Of a stretch of 34,696 nucleotides of DNA, positions 12,544 through 19,736 are shown in pieces. Source of the stretch: a virus; the IMG/VR virus record IMGVR_UViG_3300005534_000027, positions 1-34,696 of that record; one strand, written 5' to 3'. A program made the position numbers and the translations under genes. Numbering within the stretch: the stretch's first letter is position 1; the number at the start of each line of letters is the position of its first letter. The notes beneath the pieces are model-generated. The model was not told where the DNA came from. It saw only the letters and a list, made by a program, of their open reading frames with translations, and made no database searches.

Positions 12544-12834
12544 ATGCAAAAATTAGAAGGTGGGTCCGGTACCAGTATCATCGCCATATGGGTGGAAAAG
12601 GGCGATGCGATCTACAACGATACCGATCAGGAATACGAGATCAACGGTGGTTATCCCACCGTTGCCAACGGACAAGCTGATCGGATCGCCATCCAGCCAA
12701 GGGAGATGGCAAGAAAGCTCACACGGGGCGGACCACAAGATTTTACCAAATGGGGGATTGGCTCTCCTCCCGAATTTGGGAAGATTAGCCCAAATAAAAC
12801 ATATCGTGTCACAGAATTGGAGAGAATGAGTTAG
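12544..12834 (+). CDS. Hypothetical protein (96 aa)
   Basis: ATG follows AAAGGAGATTTTC, the strongest site of this operon and without a hairpin leader. Central motifs are SIIAIWVEKGDAIYNDTDQE and FTKWGIGSPPEFGKI. It is the last gene before the terminator at 12848. The function is unknown. Confidence 0.6.
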   Translation: MQKLEGGSGTSIIAIWVEKGDAIYNDTDQEYEINGGYPTVANGQADRIAIQPREMARKLTRGGPQDFTKWGIGSPPEFGKISPNKTYRVTELERMS

Positions 12835-12847
12835 TCAAATCAATCCC

Positions 12848-12877
12848 AAAACCCGCTTCAACACGAGGCGGGTTTTT
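12848..12877 (+). terminator. Intrinsic terminator of the 11255-12834 operon
   Basis: AAAACCCGC pairs with GCGGGTTTT around an 11-base loop, ending in T5. Confidence 0.8.
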
Positions 12878-12888
12878 CGTGCACAAAA

Positions 12889-12928
12889 AATGCTCCCTGG
12901 ATAGTGGGATAAAAAACCAGGGAGCATT
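12889..12928 (-). terminator. Leftward terminator hairpin
   Basis: AATGCTCCCTGG (12889-12900) pairs with CCAGGGAGCATT (12917-12928); on the minus strand it is followed by T-rich sequence. No minus-strand gene feeds it, so it may end a short leftward RNA. Confidence 0.5.
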
Positions 12929-13142
12929 CAAAACCACAAAAACATAGGAGAACAACATTTCCCTTTGCGCAAAGGATACCCATAGTATACCTCGCTATCC
13001 CACACTCCCACAAGTCCTCACCATCAAAAATGCCTCAATTTCAAGCCACGTTGGGCAAGAGTGCCCCTTGGAAGATTTCCATGCCCTGTCTCAGATATCC
13101 CTCTTCAGTGTGCCCACGTGAGCGATTGTAGCGCGATGCTTT
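12929..13142. other. Non-coding gap
   Basis: Part of the gene-free stretch 12835-13244. I see no open frame with a ribosome-binding site on either strand. A weak leftward promoter (TTGTGG, 18 bases, TATACT; 13013-12984) could drive a roughly 90-base RNA ending at the hairpin at 12889. AGCGCGATGCT (near 13130) repeats the loop-and-closing-stem sequence of the capsid leader hairpin H3. Confidence 0.35.
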
Positions 13143-13157
13143 CCCCTTGCAAGGGTG
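13143..13157 (+). repeat. Dispersed palindrome copy 4
   Basis: CCCCTTGCAAGGGTG. Its TTGCAA and the next 17 bases repeat as the promoter at 13177, so repeat and promoter look like a tandem duplication. Confidence 0.8.
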
Positions 13158-13176
13158 GTGATTAGTATGGAGTAAG

Positions 13177-13205
13177 TTGCAAAGTGGTGACTAGTATGGT
13201 ATACT
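13177..13205 (+). promoter_or_regulatory. TTGCAA-type promoter of the second RHH gene
   Basis: TTGCAA (13177-13182), 17 bases (containing GTGGTGACTAGTATGG), TATACT (13200-13205). Confidence 0.7.
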
Positions 13206-13244
13206 GATTTATACAAAGTAAACCAAACGAAAGGATAGTAAACA

Positions 13245-13409
13245 ATGGCAGAACAAAAAGACTCAAAGGTGCTGGCTGTTCGAGTTCCTCTAGAAGTATC
13301 AAACGAGATACAAAAACTAGCGTCAAGCGATGATCGTTCAATGAATTACATCATTAACAAAATTCTTAAAGCTTATCTGGAGAAAGAAACACAAGCAAAG
13401 AAAGGATAG
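13245..13409 (+). CDS. Short ribbon-helix-helix regulator
   Basis: The 54-residue product starts behind GAAAGGATAGTAAACA. The RHH is clear: strand VLAVRVPLEV, helix SNEIQKLASSDD, then RSMNYIINKILKAYLEKE. Its promoter belongs to the same family as that of the RHH gene at 5558, so the two may be cross-acting regulators. It is five bases upstream of the helicase gene and likely co-transcribed. Confidence 0.75.
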   Translation: MAEQKDSKVLAVRVPLEVSNEIQKLASSDDRSMNYIINKILKAYLEKETQAKKG

Positions 13410-13414
13410 AGAAC

Positions 13415-15448
13415 ATGGATTTTGAAGATGGGGGAACGCTTTCTCAACGACTCCCAAATTATCAGGCGCGAGCGTCTCAAATTGAGATGGCAACTATTGT
13501 CACCAATCATATTGAAAAATCACAAAGCGCATGCATTGAAGCTCCTACAGGTACGGGAAAAAGTTTGAGTTACCTCATCCCTGCGGTAAGAGCTGGAAAG
13601 AAAACGGTTATCAGTACTGCCAAGATTGCTCTACAGGAGCAGATATACAATAAAGATATTCCCTTTGTGCAAAAGAATATCCAAGATTTCACAGCCGTGC
13701 TGCTGAAAGGCATGGGCAATTTCCTTTGTCTAGATCGGCTCTTAACCTACCGGAAAGAACACCCTGAGTTAAACTTGGAGAACACCATAGAAGATCCCTT
13801 ATTGGGCATAGATGAGCACACGAATCTTGCTGAAATAGTAGATGCCCTTAGAGCAAATAAAGGCGATTTTGAAAAGCTCGATTTTCGATCTGATCTTCAG
13901 CCAAAGATCAATGGCAACCTTGAAGAATGCACAGGACTTGATTGCCCATTTCACGGCAAATGCTACTACTACAACACAAAAAGACAAGCCAAAGAAGCAG
14001 ATGTAATTGTCGTCAACCATACTATGCTTGCACTTGACATAGCGTTCGGAGGAAGAATAATTCCTGCATACAATGTGCTTATCATTGATGAGGCACACGA
14101 ACTTGAAGAGAGAACAAGGGAATTCTTTTCAATCAAGATAACAAAAGGTAGATTTTCCTCACTCTTCAACAACAAGAATATTCAAAAAGCTGTTGACCAC
14201 GACACACTTCTTGATATGACAGGAAAAGCTTTTGAGCTTTTCGACAACATTGAACATCATTTAAGTGAGTATGAAAGACAAAAAGTACTCATTAGAGAAC
14301 TTCCTGAAGGAAAAGAAATTGTTGCCATTCTTCTAGAAATTATTGGTCAACTTCAATCAAAACAGGAAATACTAGAAAGTGAAGCAAACCAAATATCAAA
14401 ATCAGAAGAACAGCAAGCAGAAAAGAAAAAGGAACTAAAAGCAAAAAGAAAAGAGATTGCCGACTACAAAAAATTGATAGAGCGGACAGAACGGCTCTCG
14501 CTTGCAACTCTTAAAGTCTGCACTCCATGCCCACCAGAAGAGATCCGACTTGTATCAAAACTAGATAACGGTTCTCTTGAAATTGCTTGCTGTCCCATAG
14601 ACATGAGTAAAATCCTCAAAGAAAGATTATTCGACAATCACGAAATGGTTGTTAATGATGAAATAATCACCAAGAACGAGACTATCATCTGCACAAGCGC
14701 TACCCTATGCGCAAAAGACAACAACTTTGACTTTTTCGTCAAACGTGTCGGTATGGAACCAAATCTTACCAAGACGCTTCCTCACGTCTTCGACTACCAA
14801 GAAAATGCTCTGCTCTATGTACCAAGGGACATCAAACAGCCGGAATGGAATAACCAACGTGACCAGGCACGCTATGAACAAGAGGTAGCAGACCGTATGC
14901 AGCAATTGGTTGAGTACAGCGGCGGGAGGGCATTCCTGCTTTTCACATCCAACAAAATGATGAATGTGGTCTATGATCGGTTAAGAGTGCCTTACCAAAT
15001 ATTGAAACAAGGAAACTTGCCCAAATCAGAAATGATCCGGCGATTCAAGCAAGAGCCAAGTATCCTACTCGGAGTAGCATCATTCTGGGAGGGAGTGGAT
15101 ATCCAGGGAGAAGCACTATCGCTAGTCGCAATCGATAAAATTCCATTCACTGTCCCATCTGATCCAATTTATCAAGGGATCATCAACTTGATTAAACGCA
15201 ACGGTGGGAACGAGTGGAACGACTATAACATCCCCTATGTCACCATCAAACTTAAACAGGGAGTCGGTCGGCTGATCAGGTCTGATAATGACCGAGGCGT
15301 GATAGCTATCCTGGATCAACGTTTGCACACCAAAGGCTATGGAAAGCAAATCCTTTCAGCTATGCCACCTGCCATCAGAACAACAAACCTCACTGACGTT
15401 GACCGGTTCTTTCATCCTGAGAACTACTACGATGAGGACGCGTGGTAA
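13415..15448 (+). CDS. dinG: DinG/XPD-family iron-sulfur helicase
   Basis: The 677-residue protein starts behind GAAAGGATAGAGAAC. Walker A is EAPTGTGKS (residues 42-50), and the DEAH box IIDEAHELEE is near 225. Cysteines in NFLCLDRL and in EECTGLDCPFHGKC (about 165-185) fit the 4Fe-4S domain of XPD-like 5'-3' helicases. The C-terminal helicase motifs include GVASFWEGVDIQG and VGRLIRSDNDRGV (motif VI). A coiled-coil arch insertion lies around residues 300-350. It would unwind forked or R-loop DNA during phage replication or recombination. There is no N-terminal exonuclease domain. Confidence 0.9.
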   Translation: MDFEDGGTLSQRLPNYQARASQIEMATIVTNHIEKSQSACIEAPTGTGKSLSYLIPAVRAGKKTVISTAKIALQEQIYNKDIPFVQKNIQDFTAVLLKGMGNFLCLDRLLTYRKEHPELNLENTIEDPLLGIDEHTNLAEIVDALRANKGDFEKLDFRSDLQPKINGNLEECTGLDCPFHGKCYYYNTKRQAKEADVIVVNHTMLALDIAFGGRIIPAYNVLIIDEAHELEERTREFFSIKITKGRFSSLFNNKNIQKAVDHDTLLDMTGKAFELFDNIEHHLSEYERQKVLIRELPEGKEIVAILLEIIGQLQSKQEILESEANQISKSEEQQAEKKKELKAKRKEIADYKKLIERTERLSLATLKVCTPCPPEEIRLVSKLDNGSLEIACCPIDMSKILKERLFDNHEMVVNDEIITKNETIICTSATLCAKDNNFDFFVKRVGMEPNLTKTLPHVFDYQENALLYVPRDIKQPEWNNQRDQARYEQEVADRMQQLVEYSGGRAFLLFTSNKMMNVVYDRLRVPYQILKQGNLPKSEMIRRFKQEPSILLGVASFWEGVDIQGEALSLVAIDKIPFTVPSDPIYQGIINLIKRNGGNEWNDYNIPYVTIKLKQGVGRLIRSDNDRGVIAILDQRLHTKGYGKQILSAMPPAIRTTNLTDVDRFFHPENYYDEDAW

Positions 15449-15475
15449 AATTTTTTACCTAGCGTTGGTGAGTAC

Positions 15476-15503
15476 TATGGAGCATTCTTGGAAATGCTCC
15501 ATA
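15476..15503. terminator. Hairpin after the helicase gene
   Basis: A perfect 11-bp stem (TATGGAGCATT with AATGCTCCATA) and a six-base loop, without a T-tract. It probably protects or ends the transcript together with the next hairpin. Confidence 0.5.
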
Positions 15504-15523
15504 CATTGAAAATGCATAAAGAA

Positions 15524-15561
15524 AGGCTAACGACAATTTTTATCAGGATTAGCGTTAGCCT
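15524..15561 (+). terminator. Intrinsic terminator before the replication gene
   Basis: AGGCTAACG pairs with CGTTAGCCT around a 20-base loop, followed by a T-rich tract. Confidence 0.65.
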
Positions 15562-15659
15562 ATTTCTTTTTCTATTCAACACCAGCTAACAATATTGTAT
15601 CACATTTTCGGATTTTTGTCACTTTTTAACGCTCTCCATTGATTGAATAGGAAGAAACG

Positions 15660-17318
15660 ATGGCCGTAATGATAGAACAAGACGTAGCAGATTACGACAC
15701 ACTGGCACGTGATTATATCCTAGAACTGAAGAAAGGCAACATACAACAATGGCCTGAAAGCGGATTCGGAGATTATTATGAGCCCATCATAGCGCAATTT
15801 GAACGTTTCATCACAGAAAAACACGTTCCACCAGAAGGAATGGCAAAAATAATCACTGGTGATGTGCGATTAAAAGATCTTCTAGCCGATTGTGAAGAAG
15901 AGAACAGCACGCCTACATCATTTGTAGAATTGCCTGAAAGAGCAAAACTAGATATCCACCTTGCAAGGAGGTCGTGCAGGTGGCTTGATAAGTATGAGGC
16001 ATTCAGCAAAGAGGCAAGTCCAGAGGGATATGAGCACTTTCATGTGTTTTGTGGTATATGGCTGTTATCTATGGTTAGTGCAAGGCGTGTCTATATTCAA
16101 GCAAAGAAAATGAGATTTTGTGGTAATTTGATGTTGGCTATGTGTGCCGACACAACTTTGTTTGCAAAAAGTTCTACCGCTCGTGTGGCGACAGACCTCC
16201 TGCAGGACGCGGGGTTATCATTTTTTCTAGGGCCTGACCGATGTACACCGCAAAAGCTGATTAGTAACATGACTGGCAAACGCATTCCAGTCGACTACAA
16301 CCAGCTACCGGACGACAAAAGGGCAAAGGTGTACAACAAAATTGCCATGGCCGGACAGAGGGGATTGTATCTAGACGAATTTGGAAAGTTTATCCAGGGG
16401 ACAGTACGTAAGAATTCAACTACGTCAGACTTTATTGACCTGTTCTTGACGCTCTACAACTGCCAACCGGAATACTCTAACGAAACGCTACAACGCGGTT
16501 CAGACGTGATTGAAAACCCGTTCCTAGCGCTATTGGGGAGTATGACCTATGCTAATCTCAATCAGATAGCCGCGCCCGGCGCTGACTTCTGGACAGATGG
16601 TTTTTGGGCACGTATCGGATTCATCGCCGCGCCGCCGGATCAATACATTATCCATACAGCTGACATAGAAGAATTGCCAACACCTCCCGAATTAATCATG
16701 GCCTTACGATATTGGCACGAGCGGCTAGGAATTACACCTTGCGAGATCAACGAAAAACCACATGCGAAAACAGGGGAACCAACAGGCGAATTCACAATAG
16801 AGCGAGGTACACTTCCACAGACACGCTGTACCATCGATAGAGACGCGGAAGACGCATGGAAGCAGTACCGCATAGCTCTCAAAGAGATGCTCCCAAATTT
16901 TCCTCACACAGACTTTCACGGCTCGTATGGTCGTCTCCCGGACCTCGCAATCAACATGGCAATCCTGATGGCTAGCCTTGAAAATAATAACCATATCGAA
17001 TTGCGACATTGGGCACGAGCGCAAGAGCTTGCTGAGATCCTCCGACTCAATTTACACCAACTCTATGATCAAGTCAGCAGTTCAAATCAGGAATCCAACG
17101 GATCAAAGATGGATCAAGAAATACTCCAGGAGATAAAAAAATACAAGAAGGATTTTACACTTCCGGTCCTCATCAACAGGCGCAAAAAACTGAAGAAATA
17201 TGGGATTATGGAAATCTCACTACGCATAGACGGCATGGTGAAAGCCGGAGTCATCACAAAAATAACACCCAAGCCACCTGAAACAGCCATCAAGTATCGG
17301 CTTAGCCAAGGCGTTTAA
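15660..17318 (+). CDS. DUF3987-like replication protein
   Basis: The 552-residue product starts behind AGGAAGAAACG. The central region (FHVFCGIWLLSMVSARRVYI, GNLMLAMCADTTLFAKSSTA, GLYLDEFGKFIQGTVRK, LLGSMTYANLNQI) follows the DUF3987 layout of primase-helicase proteins. The expected Walker A is degenerate (DTTLFAKSST instead of GxxGxGKT). The C-terminus (about 470-552) looks like a winged-helix domain: EILQEIKKYKKDFTLPVLIN, IDGMVKAGVITKI. It lies directly upstream of the iteron cluster, so it is the likely origin-binding initiator or helicase. Confidence 0.7.
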   Translation: MAVMIEQDVADYDTLARDYILELKKGNIQQWPESGFGDYYEPIIAQFERFITEKHVPPEGMAKIITGDVRLKDLLADCEEENSTPTSFVELPERAKLDIHLARRSCRWLDKYEAFSKEASPEGYEHFHVFCGIWLLSMVSARRVYIQAKKMRFCGNLMLAMCADTTLFAKSSTARVATDLLQDAGLSFFLGPDRCTPQKLISNMTGKRIPVDYNQLPDDKRAKVYNKIAMAGQRGLYLDEFGKFIQGTVRKNSTTSDFIDLFLTLYNCQPEYSNETLQRGSDVIENPFLALLGSMTYANLNQIAAPGADFWTDGFWARIGFIAAPPDQYIIHTADIEELPTPPELIMALRYWHERLGITPCEINEKPHAKTGEPTGEFTIERGTLPQTRCTIDRDAEDAWKQYRIALKEMLPNFPHTDFHGSYGRLPDLAINMAILMASLENNNHIELRHWARAQELAEILRLNLHQLYDQVSSSNQESNGSKMDQEILQEIKKYKKDFTLPVLINRRKKLKKYGIMEISLRIDGMVKAGVITKITPKPPETAIKYRLSQGV

Positions 17319-17327
17319 ACAAACCTC

Positions 17328-17354
17328 CCTCCCAGCGATGGGAGGATTTTTTTT
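17328..17354 (+). terminator. Intrinsic terminator of the replication gene
   Basis: CCTCCCA-gcga-TGGGAGG with a GNRA loop, followed by a long T-tract. Confidence 0.85.
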
Positions 17355-17440
17355 GACGATTTACACCTTTTTAGATTTACACCCATTTTTACACCGGAAG
17401 GTGTACGCCGTAAAGCCGCTCTACAGGCGGATCTAGATAG

Positions 17441-17468
17441 GTTTTTACACTTTTACACGATTTACACC
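17441..17468 (+). repeat. Left arm of the origin inverted repeat
   Basis: Three overlapping TTTACAC units; pairs with 17733-17760. Confidence 0.7.
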
Positions 17469-17533
17469 TAGAGAGAGAAACAAATAAGTATATGATGTCC
17501 ATACAAGTAGATAAAGATGTTGGTATGAGTATT

Positions 17534-17547
17534 CCCCTTGCAAGGGG
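17534..17547 (+). repeat. Dispersed palindrome copy 5
   Basis: Perfect CCCCTTGCAAGGGG inside the origin core. Confidence 0.85.
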
Positions 17548-17665
17548 TTAGGTTGTCCGTATGGGGTCGCGTACGTAATGCCGACTTATTTTTAGATGTA
17601 TGTATGTATAGACATACGTATATAGGTAGTACATACAACATTACATTACTTGTACTAACAAGATA

Positions 17666-17680
17666 CCCCTTGCATGGTGG
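17666..17680 (+). repeat. Dispersed palindrome copy 6
   Basis: CCCCTTGCATGGTGG inside the origin core. Confidence 0.8.
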
Positions 17681-17732
17681 TTAACTTGTATGACTTGTAC
17701 GTAACTCACATACAAGTTGTTTATGTCCCTAT

Positions 17733-17760
17733 GGTGTAAATCGTGTAATCGTGTAAAAAC
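17733..17760 (-). repeat. Right arm of the origin inverted repeat
   Basis: Inverted copy of 17441-17468 with two mismatches. Confidence 0.7.
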
Positions 17761-17761
17761 A

Positions 17762-17773
17762 CCCTTGCATGGG
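17762..17773 (+). repeat. Dispersed palindrome copy 7
   Basis: CCCTTGCATGGG, shortened, next to the right origin arm. Confidence 0.65.
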
Positions 17774-17900
17774 CCTGTAGAGCCAGTTTATTTTTACACC
17801 GCGTTTACACCTTTTTGAGTAAAAATGAAAAAAGTATAGGATAGATTGGCTCTACAAGCCAGTTCGTAAGATTTACACCTTTTTGTAAAACCTCCCCATC

Positions 17901-17915
17901 CCCCCTTGCATGGTG
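17901..17915 (+). repeat. Dispersed palindrome copy 8
   Basis: CCCCCTTGCATGGTG, about 70 bp upstream of the tRNA promoter. Confidence 0.8.
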
Positions 17916-17983
17916 AGAAACACTATTAAGCATTTCCACACATGCATGTTTATTCTCTAAAGTGCTCAGTACTCTCTATCTAC

Positions 17984-18012
17984 TTGCAACGCATGTATTG
18001 ATGTGGTACTTT
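17984..18012 (+). promoter_or_regulatory. Promoter upstream of the tRNA 5' half
   Basis: TTGCAA (17984-17989), 17 bases, TACTTT (18007-18012), placing transcription start a few bases before the tRNA at 18023. Confidence 0.5.
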
Positions 18013-18022
18013 AATGGCTGAT

Positions 18023-18061
18023 GCGCCTGTAGCTCAATGGATAGAGCACTTGACTTCGGAT
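18023..18061 (+). tRNA. 5' half of tRNA-Arg(TCG), ends at anticodon loop
   Basis: The acceptor strand GCGCCTG (18023-18029), TA, D-arm GCTC-AATGGATA-GAGC, A, anticodon stem CTTGA and loop CTTCGGA (anticodon TCG, 18056-18058) are all canonical. After CTTCGGAT the sequence changes to TTCGAGATAG and cannot complete the tRNA. The matching 3' half lies on the opposite strand at 18210-18169, beyond an inverted copy of CTTCGGAT. All acceptor and anticodon-stem pairs between the halves fit, so they come from one gene. Confidence 0.75.
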
Positions 18062-18210
18062 TTCGAGATAGACCACTTAATTCCGGGGCTGTAAACGACT
18101 TGATTTTTATCGTAGACAGCTTTATTATTTAAAAATAGTATTTGTTTATGATACAAAAGTGAGCTTACCGCGCCCGGCAGGACTCGAACCCGCAACCACT
18201 TGATCCGAAG
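18054..18210. mobile_element. Putative invertible segment / att region with inverted CTTCGGAT cores
   Basis: CTTCGGAT at 18054-18061 and its reverse complement at 18203-18210 bracket 141 bp. The core is the tRNA anticodon loop, a usual crossover site for tyrosine integrases, and the integrase gene begins 118 bp to the right. The segment holds the inverted tRNA 3' half and a hairpin GCTGTaaACGA...TCGTagACAGC (18089-18120). Read alone, the 3' half plus core is a standard attP. Confidence 0.55.
18169..18210 (-). tRNA. 3' half of tRNA-Arg(TCG), inverted
   Basis: On the minus strand CTTCGGAT is followed by CAAG, TGGTT, the T-arm GCGGG-TTCGAGT-CCTGC, the acceptor CGGGCGC and discriminator G. CGGGCGC pairs fully with GCGCCTG of the 5' half (one G-U). 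No CCA is encoded. Joined to the 5' half by inversion it gives a 73-nt tRNA body with every stem intact. Confidence 0.75.
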
Positions 18211-18284
18211 GAAACAAGCATTTAGAGCATAGGTATTAAGCTCGCTTACCTCTATCCTTTCGCGCTACACCATCTACCGCATAA

Positions 18285-18298
18285 CCCCTTGCAAGGGG
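18285..18298 (+). repeat. Dispersed palindrome copy 9
   Basis: Perfect CCCCTTGCAAGGGG, 30 bp upstream of the integrase start. Confidence 0.85.
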
Positions 18299-18327
18299 AA
18301 AGTTGTGCAAAGGATAGAGATGTCACG

Positions 18328-19320
18328 ATGGCAAAGAAGGTTAAAAAGCGGGAAGAAGATGATTTTTCTCCCTCCGTTGAAGAAGTAGCGCAAGAATATT
18401 TTGCTTCAATCAAGAGACTGAAAGAAAAGACGCAGCAAGAATATCGCTACAAACTCGGATTATTCTGCAAGTGGTGTACAAACAATTCTATTTATCTCCG
18501 TGATATATCCTCACGTGTTGTTGATGATTTCCTTCTTCATATGAAAGCTACTCATACATCATGCAAGTCAGGGCAAAAAGAAATATCATCAAATACAATT
18601 GCCAGCGAAGTCCGTGTGATTAAAGCGTTTTTAAATTGGTGTCTGCAAGATGAAGAGTATAGCAAGTATGTAAAGCCGATTGTCATCAGCCGGATAAAAA
18701 TGCCGAAAATTACACAAGAGATTATCCAGACGTTTACTCCTGCTCAGATTAGCGCATTGCTCCGAGCATGCGATAAAGAAAAATCTGAACACCTTCAATT
18801 ACGCGATAGGGCAATCATAGCGGTCCTCTTGGATACTGGCATACGAGCGGCTGAACTTTGCACTCTAACCCTCTCAAATGTCATCCTAGACGCAAAGGAT
18901 AGCTATCTGAGAGTATTTGGCAAGGGCGATAAGTGGGGAGAAGTTGGATTGGGGGAACAATCTCGTAAGGCTCTCCGTAAATATATCCGAATGTTTCGAG
19001 AGCCGACTATTGAATATGCAAAAGAAGACATTAATCAGTCTGTAGTATTTGTAAATCGTTCAGGCAATCCCTTGACGGTGAATGGATTAGATCAGATTAT
19101 TGAACGGCTTGGAGAGCGGGCAAAGATAGAAAACGTGCGTTGTAGTCCACATACGTTCCGTCATACATTTGCAAAGATGTTTATGCAAAACGGAGGTGAT
19201 GTGTACAAGTTGTCAAAGTTGCTACGTCATTCATCAGTGAAGACAACAGAAGACTATTTGAAATCTCTTCAGCAGTCGGAAGCAAGGAAGGGTACAAAGT
19301 CAGTATTGGACAATCTTTAG
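18328..19320 (+). CDS. int: Tyrosine recombinase (integrase)
   Basis: The preferred start is MAKKVKKREEDD at 18328, with AAAGGATAGAG upstream; an earlier frame opening at 18289 would cross the palindrome. The N-terminal SAM-like core-binding domain covers about residues 20-125. The catalytic domain shows Arg in LDTGIRAAEL (about 172), Lys in GKGDKW, HTFRH (about 274), LLRHSSVKTTEDY with His about 300 and Tyr about 309. All five catalytic positions are present. It lies beside the tRNA-derived core sites and is followed by an excisionase gene. Confidence 0.9.
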   Translation: MAKKVKKREEDDFSPSVEEVAQEYFASIKRLKEKTQQEYRYKLGLFCKWCTNNSIYLRDISSRVVDDFLLHMKATHTSCKSGQKEISSNTIASEVRVIKAFLNWCLQDEEYSKYVKPIVISRIKMPKITQEIIQTFTPAQISALLRACDKEKSEHLQLRDRAIIAVLLDTGIRAAELCTLTLSNVILDAKDSYLRVFGKGDKWGEVGLGEQSRKALRKYIRMFREPTIEYAKEDINQSVVFVNRSGNPLTVNGLDQIIERLGERAKIENVRCSPHTFRHTFAKMFMQNGGDVYKLSKLLRHSSVKTTEDYLKSLQQSEARKGTKSVLDNL

Positions 19321-19335
19321 CATGCATTAGTACTA

Positions 19336-19364
19336 TTGCGCATTTACCATAGAAGTGATATACT
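19336..19364 (+). promoter_or_regulatory. Promoter of the excisionase gene
   Basis: TTGCGC (19336-19341), 17 bases, TATACT (19359-19364). Confidence 0.6.
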
Positions 19365-19395
19365 TTCATAAGTATTCAAAAGGTGGTAGTAAAAT

Positions 19396-19581
19396 ATGCC
19401 TGATGCATCTAATACTTCTCAAAATCGCATCATGACAGTTGCAGAAGTATCTCAGTATTTGCGCCTGACTGAGAGGACGATTTACACGCTTCTTGAGAAT
19501 GGTATCCTTCCAGGCGCAAAATTTGGGAATTCGTGGCGGGTTGATCGTGAGAAGTTAGATCAGAAGTTGGCAGGAAAGTAG
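19396..19581 (+). CDS. xis: Excisionase-type HTH protein
   Basis: The 61-residue product follows AAAAGGTGGTAGTAAAAT. It is a MerR-like winged helix of the excisionase DNA-binding family: MTVAEVSQYLRLTERTIYTL, LENGILPGAKFGNSWRVDRE. Such proteins bend att DNA and set recombination direction. Its separate promoter behind the integrase lets it be controlled independently. Confidence 0.8.
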   Translation: MPDASNTSQNRIMTVAEVSQYLRLTERTIYTLLENGILPGAKFGNSWRVDREKLDQKLAGK

Positions 19582-19592
19582 TTTTGCAGCAT

Positions 19593-19607
19593 CCCCCTTG
19601 CAAGGTG
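19593..19607 (+). repeat. Dispersed palindrome copy 10
   Basis: CCCCCTTGCAAGGTG, just after the excisionase stop, in the leader of the next gene. Confidence 0.8.
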
Positions 19608-19627
19608 TTGAGACCGAACAAAGGGGA

Positions 19628-19673
19628 TTGACTCTCAGCGAGAGTCAACGTACACGAGTGAGCGTGCACGCGC
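19628..19673 (+). promoter_or_regulatory. Two-hairpin leader before the 4-TM protein gene
   Basis: TTGACTCTC-agc-GAGAGTCAA (19628-19648) is followed by GTACACG...CGTGCAC (19651-19670, one mismatch). The first could also act as a terminator for the excisionase transcript, but no T-tract follows. Confidence 0.45.
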
Positions 19674-19736
19674 ATAGGTAATTCTAGCATAGATGCCTAG
19701 CCGTGTGCACTATTCAGAGAAAAAGGTTAGGTTTTT

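Larger units (their letters stand above)
17360..17879. other. Candidate replication origin with TTTACACC iterons
   Basis: TTTACACC occurs at 17360, 17376, 17388, 17461, 17793, 17804 and 17872 on the plus strand and at 17733-17740 inverted, with further TTTACAC(T/G) copies at 17444 and 17452. Two 28-bp arms (17441-17468 and 17733-17760) are inverted copies matching at 26 positions. GCTCTACAGGC (17418) and GCCTGTAGAGC (17773) form a second, outer inverted pair. Between them are an AT-rich core and a hairpin AACTTGTATG/CATACAAGTT (17683-17718). It lies next to a replication gene, as expected for an iteron origin. Confidence 0.65.

Noticed and set aside
12889-12990. Leftward small RNA ending at the 12889 hairpin
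   Set aside because: The -35 box matches consensus at only three positions with an 18-base spacer; too weak to list as a gene.
17360-17879. CRISPR array
   Set aside because: The TTTACACC units are short, irregularly spaced and on both strands, unlike CRISPR repeats; no cas genes are present.
18062-18202. Group I or other intron splitting the tRNA
   Set aside because: The two halves are on opposite strands, so no transcript contains both in order; a self-splicing intron cannot explain it, and 141 bp is too short for a group I intron.
18169-18210. Plain attP as full explanation
   Set aside because: It explains the 3' half and the core next to the integrase, but not the 5' half of the same tRNA on the other strand with an inverted core, so it was kept only as a partial explanation.
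18239-18275. Second tRNA-like 5' end on the minus strand (TGTAGCGCGAAAGGATAGAG)
   Set aside because: It resembles the tRNA D-arm region, but the following bases do not form a D-arm or acceptor stem, and GAAAGGATAGAG is the common ribosome-binding module here; chance similarity.
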